Origin: Actinomycetes bacterium
GTDB taxonomy: Bacteria > Actinomycetota > Thermoleophilia > Gaiellales > Gaiellaceae
Assembly (NCBI GenBank): GCA_030624785.1
Contig: JAUXJK010000181.1
Location: 1-5,111, forward strand
DNA length: 5,111 nt
Direction: 5' to 3'
Part shown: positions 1 to 4,163 of the stretch, piece after piece
Layout: every line of letters starts with the position of its first letter
How positions within the stretch are numbered: position 1 is the stretch's first letter
Made by a program: the position numbers and the translations under genes
Notes under the pieces: model-generated
The model's database searches: none
Told to the model about the DNA's origin: nothing
Seen by the model: the letters and a program-made list of their open reading frames with translations, nothing else

Positions 1-162
1 GAGGCCCGCGAGGGCGCGCAGCAACGTCGACTTACCCGCACCCGAGAGCCCGAGCAACGCAACCGTCTCTCCCTCCCCAAGCGAGAGCGAAACGTCTCGC
101 AATGCCGGTCTAGACGCCCCTCCGTAGGTGACCGAAAGCCGCTGTACGTCGACTAGAGCCAC
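1..162 (-). CDS. ecfA: ECF transporter ATPase (EcfA-type ABC protein), N-terminal fragment
   Basis: This is the first 54 residues of an ABC ATPase; the gene runs off the left edge with an open frame. It would hydrolyse ATP on the cytoplasmic face to drive the ECF transporter whose membrane part is encoded just upstream. Visible features are an aromatic A-loop position (Tyr13 in VTYGG), the strand before the P-loop (ETVALLGLS), and a complete Walker A motif GLSGAGKST at residues 38-46. Signature, Walker B and H-loop regions lie outside the window. I chose the GTG at 162 because a GGGGTGG stretch sits 4 bases upstream and because translation from it gives a normal ABC N-terminus. It overlaps the end of ecfT by 10 bp, which implies translational coupling. 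ABC ATPase identity is near certain; the ECF assignment rests on the adjacent EcfT protein. Confidence 0.9.
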   Translation of the reverse strand, partial: MALVDVQRLSVTYGGASRPALRDVSLSLGEGETVALLGLSGAGKSTLLRALAGL

Positions 163-854
163 AGAGCCACCCCAACGGGAAGGGCGAGAGCGAACAGCGC
201 CACCGCCCAGTCTCTTGCTCGCCAGGCCGGGCTCGGCATGCGCGTTCGGCCGGCGCGTCCGAATCCGCGAGCCTCCATCGACTCGGCGAGGTTCAGGGCT
301 CGCTCCAGCGAACCCGCAACCAGTGGCGAGACCAGCTGTCCTCGTGCCCGCATCCCGTGAAGCTCGAGGCCTCGTCCGCGAACGGCCTCGGCGAGACCGA
401 CCGCGTCGCGCTCGAGCGACGGGACGAGCCGTATCGCCAGCGCAGCGAGGAATGCGGAGCGCCGTACGCGACCCGCCGCCGCAAGCATCGCATCGTGGTC
501 GAGCCGCAGTGCGTACACCGCGAAGGCGAGGGCGACCGCGCTGAGACGTGTCGCGTTGAGGGCGGCCTCGACAAGCTCCTCGCTCGTGACATCGATCACG
601 CCCAGAACTGGAACCGTGGGTCCACTCCAGATGATCGACGTCCCCTGTACTGAGAGGAACGGCGAGAGGACGAATACGCCGAGGCTCGAGACGAGCGCGG
701 CCGCGATATAGGGCCAGCGTCGAGCCGCCGGAGCTCCGAGGACGAAGGCGAGCAGAACCAGGGAAAGTGCCGCGCTGACCCATACGCGCTCGGTCAGGAG
801 TGCCGCCGCAGCGGCACCTGCGAGCAAGAGCCCGGCTGCCCCGGGCGCAATCAC
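153..854 (-). CDS. ecfT: ECF transporter transmembrane component (EcfT/CbiQ family)
   Basis: A 233-residue integral membrane protein, close to the usual EcfT/CbiQ length. In this family it is the scaffold that couples the ATPases to the substrate-binding S component. Hydrophobic segments occur at about 3-20, 25-42, 47-66, 102-116 and 214-232. The C-terminal cytoplasmic half carries the two family coupling motifs. The first is EAVRGRG (156-162), a variant with Val-Arg-Gly in place of Ala-Arg-Gly; the second is ESMEARGFG (191-199) with canonical Ala-Arg-Gly. In known EcfT proteins these helices dock into the ATPase grooves. The GTG start shares four bases (GTGA) with the stop of the upstream lipoprotein gene, and its end overlaps the ATPase start, so it is embedded in the riboswitch-led operon. 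The substrate is not readable from EcfT itself; B12 or a related corrinoid, or cobalt, is inferred from context. Confidence 0.92.
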   Translation of the reverse strand: MIAPGAAGLLLAGAAAAALLTERVWVSAALSLVLLAFVLGAPAARRWPYIAAALVSSLGVFVLSPFLSVQGTSIIWSGPTVPVLGVIDVTSEELVEAALNATRLSAVALAFAVYALRLDHDAMLAAAGRVRRSAFLAALAIRLVPSLERDAVGLAEAVRGRGLELHGMRARGQLVSPLVAGSLERALNLAESMEARGFGRAGRTRMPSPAWRARDWAVALFALALPVGVALWL

Positions 855-1786
855 CCGGCGATCACCTGGCCCGCCGAGTCAAACGTCGCGCTGTAGTGAT
901 GCGCGATCGACTCCGGGCGCTCGATCAGAGTCGCCACAGTGGCGCGGATCGCGGCCTCCGTACCCGCAAGTACGAACGTGACCGCAGAGCCGTTCTTGTT
1001 CCCCATGGACGCACTGAGCTCGGCGCCGCTCATGCCGTCTCGCACCTCGAGCACGAATCGGTGCGGCTCCGCATCGGGTTCGTCCGGTGGAGCGGCGTCA
1101 AGGTAATCCCGCATGGCGGCGGCTGAGTCCGAGAGCTCCGGCGGAGCAATGACCTCGACCGGTCTGATCGCACCTTTCCAGCCTCGATGGAACGGGCGTG
1201 GAAACGCGCCGACAGTGGCGGCCGGATGGACCGCGCCACCGTCTACCCAACTGCGGTGGTCCCACCAGATCACGTCTCCGTCGGCAACTTTGATCTCGGC
1301 CGCGCCGACGTCGGGTTCGATGCCGTTGACCAGAAAGAACCAGTCCTCCTGCCTGTCCGTATTCTCCTTCACTCCCGCGATGCTGGTCACGTAGCGGCCG
1401 CCGTAGCGCGTCTCGATCTCGGCCGCCCCATCGAGCACCTGCACAACCGTCGCACCAGCTTCGACCTGGGTCGAGAGGAGCAGCTCGGATCCTGCGCTAC
1501 GCGTGACCCACAACGTCGCGCCGTCAACCTCCTCGTCGACCGAAGACGACACAGGATCAGCGCCCGTCCGCGCCGCAGAGGACGGCGCCGACCCGGCGGG
1601 CGACGCAGCTTCCGACGGCGCCTGTGCAACGTCGCTCTGCCCGACCGCGGGCGCGGCTGACGGGCTCGCGGGGGCGGCAGCTGCCGCCCCCGGCGAGGCG
1701 TCGGGATCAGGTTGGAGCTCTTCCCCTGCTCCGCCGCAGCCGGCAAGCGCCAGCCCAACGGCAGCAAGAGCAACGAGTCGGCGCAT
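851..1786 (-). CDS. DUF4430 (transcobalamin-like) lipoprotein
   Basis: A 311-residue predicted lipoprotein. The start ATG at 1786 gives an Arg-Arg n-region, a hydrophobic core and the lipobox LAGC, with Cys17 as the lipidated residue. An upstream in-frame ATG at 1831 would add 15 polar residues and overlap the previous gene by 41 bp, so I reject it. Residues 18-85 form a low-complexity Pro/Ala/Ser/Glu linker, probably spacing the domain from the membrane. Residues ~90-180 match DUF4430: YVTSIAGV (132-139), WFFLVNGIE (149-157) and a closing GDVIWWDHRSW (170-180). Residues ~190-311 form a further region I cannot name, beginning with a GAFPRPFHRGW stretch. DUF4430 is related to the C-terminal domain of transcobalamin and intrinsic factor. 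With the B12 riboswitch and ECF genes this suggests a surface corrinoid receptor. It lies 4 bp after the upstream DUF4430 gene and overlaps ecfT by 4 bp. Ligand binding is inferred. Confidence 0.88.
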   Translation of the reverse strand: MRRLVALAAVGLALAGCGGAGEELQPDPDASPGAAAAAPASPSAAPAVGQSDVAQAPSEAASPAGSAPSSAARTGADPVSSSVDEEVDGATLWVTRSAGSELLLSTQVEAGATVVQVLDGAAEIETRYGGRYVTSIAGVKENTDRQEDWFFLVNGIEPDVGAAEIKVADGDVIWWDHRSWVDGGAVHPAATVGAFPRPFHRGWKGAIRPVEVIAPPELSDSAAAMRDYLDAAPPDEPDAEPHRFVLEVRDGMSGAELSASMGNKNGSAVTFVLAGTEAAIRATVATLIERPESIAHHYSATFDSAGQVIAG

Positions 1787-1790
1787 TGGG

Positions 1791-2459
1791 CTAGGCCGCC
1801 GAGACCAACACCTGCGAGCGGACGAGGCCACGCTTCACAACCCGGGCGCTCTCCCAGTTGCTGGTGCAGAGCCGGCCCGACTTCGAACGAATGCGGCGCG
1901 TATCGTCGAGCCGAAAGACCACCTTCTTGGCACGCTTTGCCTTGCCGTTGGCATTGACGGCCTGCGCGACGAAACAGCCGCGCTTCCGAACAAGGTTGAG
2001 CGAGTCGGGCCCCGCGAATGTCGTCGCATCAAGCTTGGCCCAGTACCACAGCACGGAGTCGCCATTCTTCAAGACGACGTCGTTGGCTCCCACCTGCGGC
2101 GCCCGACCGTTCACCTTAAAAAACCAACCTGTCAAACCAACCGAACCGAAGCGGCCGACTCGATCAACGAACGAGCCGAACGAGAACACCTTCAGGTTGT
2201 AGTTGAACTCTCCCACCAGGCTTGCGCTCTCGAGCGCGCCGAGAACGGTCGGCCGTGTCAGCTCGACCGTCGCATCAGCCTCCGCGGCCAGTGAGCCCTG
2301 AGCGGGCACGAGCGACGGCGCCGTGGCTCCGAACAGCGTCCTGGTCTTCCCTTCAACGCGAACAGTGACGTTCACGTCTGTCCCAGCTACTGCGGTAGCC
2401 GCCAGAACCACTGCAACAAGCAGCGTTCCTCCAAATGCGAGCAGCAAACGAATGTGCAC
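1791..2459 (-). CDS. Secreted DUF4430 (transcobalamin-like) protein
   Basis: A 222-residue exported protein and the first gene after the riboswitch. The GTG at 2459 is chosen because AAGGAGG lies just 4 bases upstream; an in-frame ATG at 2474 would place the Shine-Dalgarno inside the coding sequence. Residues 1-26 form a Sec-type signal peptide with a long hydrophobic core ending AATAVAG; there is no lipobox Cys, so the mature protein is probably released or otherwise wall-associated. Residues ~68-140 match DUF4430: an N-terminal TVLGALESAS helix region, FNYNLKVFSFGSFV, GWFFKVNG (111-118), VGANDVVLKNGDSVLWYWA (123-141). The tail (145-222) is strongly basic, with two cysteines (162 and 198) that could form a disulfide, and ends without an anchor signal. 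Its NGKAKRAKKVVFRL stretch vaguely recalls Ig-like domains, but I would not assign one. Likely role, by context: corrinoid capture outside the cell. Confidence 0.87.
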   Translation of the reverse strand: MHIRLLLAFGGTLLVAVVLAATAVAGTDVNVTVRVEGKTRTLFGATAPSLVPAQGSLAAEADATVELTRPTVLGALESASLVGEFNYNLKVFSFGSFVDRVGRFGSVGLTGWFFKVNGRAPQVGANDVVLKNGDSVLWYWAKLDATTFAGPDSLNLVRKRGCFVAQAVNANGKAKRAKKVVFRLDDTRRIRSKSGRLCTSNWESARVVKRGLVRSQVLVSAA

Positions 2460-2463
2460 GATT

Positions 2464-2470
2464 CCTCCTT
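2464..2470 (-). promoter_or_regulatory. Strong Shine-Dalgarno that fixes the DUF4430 start
   Basis: On the minus strand the sequence AAGGAGG is followed by AATC and then GTG. It is a near-perfect anti-16S match and decides the GTG start at 2459 over the in-frame ATG at 2474. A CCTC stretch (2475-2478) can pair with GAGG (2464-2467) across a 7-nt loop, a weak possible means of hiding the site. Confidence 0.85.
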
Positions 2471-2494
2471 CCACGAGGGGTCGTTGCGCGGCGG

Positions 2495-2640
2495 CCGTGA
2501 GGTCTTCTGGCTCGGGGCTCCCATCTGCACCGTCTTCCCGGCTCGCGCCAGTGACGTATTGGTGCGGATGCGTCTCCCCATACAGCGGCGGGACCGCGTC
2601 GGCTTCTTACCGACTTCCCTTCGCCGACCACCTGCGTTTA
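2495..2640 (-). promoter_or_regulatory. Cobalamin (B12) riboswitch
   Basis: Read on the minus strand, the leader of the DUF4430-ECF operon contains the conserved cobalamin aptamer elements in the right order. First comes a 5' GCAGGT strand (2635-2630), then AGGGAA (2620-2615). Next is a GTCGG/CCGAC hairpin (2614-2610 with 2602-2598), followed by the core GCGGTCCCGCCGCTGTA (2597-2581). Then comes a CACTGG...CCGGGAAGACG hairpin region (about 2553-2531), and last the B12 box GAGCCAGAAGACCTC (2513-2499). These match the familiar GGGAA, GCGG-CCCGC-CTGTA, GGGAAG and AGYCAGGAGACC signatures of the class. The aptamer ends about 25 nt before the Shine-Dalgarno, and I see no terminator hairpin with a U-run, so control is probably at translation initiation. 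High adenosyl- or methyl-cobalamin would be expected to lower expression. The exact 5' boundary is approximate. Confidence 0.94.
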
Positions 2641-2650
2641 TGTGGCGGTG

Positions 2651-2656
2651 ATCCTA
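2651..2656 (-). promoter_or_regulatory. Candidate -10 box of the riboswitch operon
   Basis: On the minus strand TAGGAT fits the actinobacterial TANNNT -10 pattern. It would start transcription near 2644, just before the riboswitch 5' end, giving a leader of about 185 nt. No convincing -35 hexamer is visible 16-18 bases upstream. Position is the main support. Confidence 0.4.
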
Positions 2657-2682
2657 CCAGGGCCGTGGACGGGGGCCGATGA

Positions 2683-2722
2683 GGTTGCCCTTGCGTGCCG
2701 CGCCGGCCGCGCGAGGGCAACC
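2683..2722. repeat. Nested inverted repeat in the divergent intergenic region
   Basis: Perfect 8-bp arms GGTTGCCC (2683-2690) and GGGCAACC (2715-2722) enclose a second perfect 5-bp stem, CGCGC (2699-2703) with GCGCG (2709-2713), around the 5-nt loop CGGCC. It lies between the divergent riboswitch operon and the VanZ-like gene, upstream of both presumed start sites. It could be an operator, a terminator-like insulator or a chance GC-rich palindrome. There is no U-run on either side. Confidence 0.6.
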
Positions 2723-2733
2723 CGACGCGTAGC

Positions 2734-2739
2734 TACCCT
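2734..2739 (+). promoter_or_regulatory. Candidate -10 box for the VanZ-like gene
   Basis: TACCCT fits TANNNT and ends 6 bases before the ATG at 2746. Transcription would then begin at or next to the start codon, giving a leaderless mRNA; consistent with this, no Shine-Dalgarno is visible upstream of that ATG. No recognisable -35 hexamer is present. Confidence 0.3.
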
Positions 2740-2745
2740 GCGACG

Positions 2746-3165
2746 ATGCACCTACGCCGCCTGTGGCCTTGGATCCCAGTTATTGCCTGGGCCGCCGTCA
2801 TCTTCGCGTTCTCCTCGGTGTCAGGCCTGGGCACAGGTCTGGGTACGTGGGATCTATTCCTGCGAAAAGTCGCGCACGCTGGCGAGTTTGCCCTACTCGC
2901 GCTCCTGCTCTGGCGCGCCTTGCGAATCGAGTGGGCTGTCCTCATTGTCGCCACCGCCTACGCGGCGAGCGATGAGTTTCATCAGATGTTCGTCGAGGGC
3001 CGGGTCGGAGCGGTGACCGACTGGGCCATCGACACTGCCGGCGTCGTGTTGGCGCTCGTCGGTCTGCGTGTCTGGCGGACGCATCGCGGCGCTCGAAGCA
3101 GCTCGGAGGCCGGCCAGACGCCGGCAAGCCCAGCACTCGATGACCTGCCAGGCGAGGCACCGTGA
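2746..3165 (+). CDS. VanZ-like family membrane protein
   Basis: A 139-residue membrane protein of the VanZ-like family, whose general function is uncertain (VanZ itself gives low-level teicoplanin resistance). Family hallmarks appear in order: FSS after the first transmembrane segment (22-24), RKVAHAGEF (40-48), SDEFHQMFVEGR (75-86) and the Asp pair in TDWAIDTAG (91-99). About four hydrophobic segments are seen at 8-22, 43-57, 62-74 and 93-109. A 30-residue hydrophilic, Ser/Pro-rich tail follows. I start at the ATG at 2746, which gives MHLRRLWPW directly before the first membrane helix. A GTG at 2695 would add 17 charged residues and run through the inverted repeat. The stop TGA overlaps the next gene's ATG by one base, so the two are probably translated together. 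No resistance role should be read from the name alone. Confidence 0.85.
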   Translation: MHLRRLWPWIPVIAWAAVIFAFSSVSGLGTGLGTWDLFLRKVAHAGEFALLALLLWRALRIEWAVLIVATAYAASDEFHQMFVEGRVGAVTDWAIDTAGVVLALVGLRVWRTHRGARSSSEAGQTPASPALDDLPGEAP

Positions 3166-3635
3166 TGGCTCGTGTCATCACTGCCGAGCTCGACGGCGTG
3201 TTCGGCGACACACGGCCAGCCTGGAGCGCGTTTCTCGCGCATGCCGCTCAGCGTTTCGACGCGATTGCCCCCCTCGACGTCGCCGCGCTATCTGAGGATC
3301 GAGTCGAGGCCGCTCGACAGCTCGACGCCTGGGCCGCGAGCGGGGTCGGCGACTGGCGCTCCCAGCTAACCCGCTTTGCCGAGGACCATCTTCCGGTGTA
3401 TGTGCGCCCAGACGCCCGAGTCATGGCTGCAGCTCGCAGTCTCGTCGCGGCGGGAGTCGAGCTGCGCGTGCAGTCCGACGCGCCGCAGGAGCTCGTTGAC
3501 GTCGTTGCCGCCCACCTGGGCCTCGGGCGACTCGCTCGTTCGTGTGAAGGCGGGATACAGACCCCAAGCGGCGAGCTCCCGCCGGACTACGTACGAACGC
3601 CAGCCGAGCTCGACGCGCTCGTCGGCGACAGCTGA
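3165..3635 (+). CDS. Short degenerate HAD-like protein
   Basis: A 156-residue protein that looks like a trimmed haloacid-dehalogenase-type hydrolase. The N-terminus VITAELDGVFGDTRPAW resembles HAD motif I (DxDGxxxDT), but the first, nucleophilic Asp position is Glu8; the second Asp (Asp10) and DT (15-16) are kept. Residues ~86-120 (MAAARSLVAAGVELRVQSDA and following) align by eye with the motif II region, with Ser104 at the Ser/Thr position, followed by a helix and HLGL. Typical motif III Lys and the motif IV acidic pair are not recognisable, and the protein is shorter than usual phosphoglycolate-phosphatase relatives (over 200 residues). It may be a non-catalytic member or a divergent enzyme. 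The ATG at 3165 shares one base with the VanZ-like stop (TGATG); a GTG one codon earlier at 3162 is also possible. The coding frame looks intact. Substrate unknown. Confidence 0.7.
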   Translation: MARVITAELDGVFGDTRPAWSAFLAHAAQRFDAIAPLDVAALSEDRVEAARQLDAWAASGVGDWRSQLTRFAEDHLPVYVRPDARVMAAARSLVAAGVELRVQSDAPQELVDVVAAHLGLGRLARSCEGGIQTPSGELPPDYVRTPAELDALVGDS

Positions 3636-3682
3636 CCTTCGCGCCCAGCCGCTACTCCGAGAACTCAACGCTGTCGCCGACG
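3620..3682. terminator. Perfect 13-bp inverted repeat between convergent gene ends (possible bidirectional terminator)
   Basis: CGTCGGCGACAGC (3620-3632) is the exact reverse complement of GCTGTCGCCGACG (3670-3682), with a 37-nt loop. The left arm is the last codons of the HAD-like gene (Val-Gly-Asp-Ser) and the right arm is the corresponding end of the DUF192 gene, also encoding Val-Gly-Asp-Ser. The stem is GC-rich and can form in either transcript, but no U-run follows and the loop is long. The terminator role is therefore inferred from position only. Confidence 0.4.
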
Positions 3683-4146
3683 CCGATTCCCCATTGCGCA
3701 AACGCGCCCTGGTTGACCTCCAGCGCACGTCGATAGGCCAGCGGCGGTTCATAGACCTCGCAGCTCGTAGAAACACACGGATCCATGTCGACGATGTGAA
3801 GAATTTCACCGGCATCCGAAATGAACGCCAGCGAGAGTGGAATCGTCGTGTCAGCCATCTGGAATCCGACCGTCACGTCCTGATCGTTGACGAAGAGCAT
3901 CCCCTGGTCGGCCGGCAGCACGTCGCGACCGGAGAGCCCACGCCGACGCTCGGCGCTGGTATCGGCGACCTCGATCGTCACTTCGACATTCGCGCCCGCG
4001 CCAATGAGTTCGAGCGTGGGATCGCCTGAATCGCTCACGACGGTCTCCTCGGCGCCACAGGCAGCGAGCACCGTTGCGGCCGCTATCGCGGCTCCAAGAA
4101 TCAGGATGACCCTGCGCATGCCGCGCGGATCAGAAATACGACTCAC
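3652..4146 (-). CDS. DUF192 family lipoprotein
   Basis: A 164-residue predicted lipoprotein. A basic n-region and hydrophobic stretch (11-28) end in the lipobox LAAC with Cys30. The rest is a full DUF192 domain: VEVTIEVADT (54-63), ERRRGLSGR (66-74), GMLFV (82-86), FQMADTTIPLSLAFI (95-109), then Cys129-Glu-Val-Tyr and ALEVNQG (141-147), and a final GIGVGDSV. The usual FWMKNT motif is FQMADT here and the common LDIIFID reads LSLAFIS, so it is a divergent member. The function of DUF192 is unknown. The GTG at 4146 is preceded by GAGG at a 7-base spacing. An ATG at 4119 would give a shorter, equally plausible signal peptide (MRRVILILG) but lacks a ribosome site. The gene begins 17 bp after the molybdopterin oxidoreductase stop, so the two are likely co-transcribed, and it converges on the HAD-like gene with a 16-bp gap. 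Confidence 0.88.
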   Translation of the reverse strand: MSRISDPRGMRRVILILGAAIAAATVLAACGAEETVVSDSGDPTLELIGAGANVEVTIEVADTSAERRRGLSGRDVLPADQGMLFVNDQDVTVGFQMADTTIPLSLAFISDAGEILHIVDMDPCVSTSCEVYEPPLAYRRALEVNQGAFAQWGIGVGDSVEFSE

Positions 4147-4163
4147 CCCGTCGCCTCGGGGGT

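Noticed and set aside
128..653. Plus-strand open frames opposite ecfT
   Set aside because: Arg/Pro-rich shadow translations with no domain features; the minus strand carries an EcfT with both coupling motifs.
1787..1831. Longer start for the DUF4430 lipoprotein at 1831
   Set aside because: It would bury the lipoprotein signal behind 15 polar residues and overlap the preceding gene by 41 bp.
1503..2294. 263-codon open frame on the plus strand covering both DUF4430 genes
   Set aside because: It is antisense to two genes with signal peptides, domain motifs and a riboswitch leader. Its Ala/Ser/Asp-rich then Arg-rich composition is typical of a high-GC shadow frame.
2746..3165. Glycopeptide resistance role for the VanZ-like gene
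   Set aside because: The family is broad and mostly uncharacterised, and no vanHAX-type or regulatory genes are nearby.
3376..4029. 217-codon plus-strand open frame spanning the HAD-like and DUF192 genes
   Set aside because: It crosses two better-supported genes on opposite strands, has no recognisable motif and no good ribosome site.
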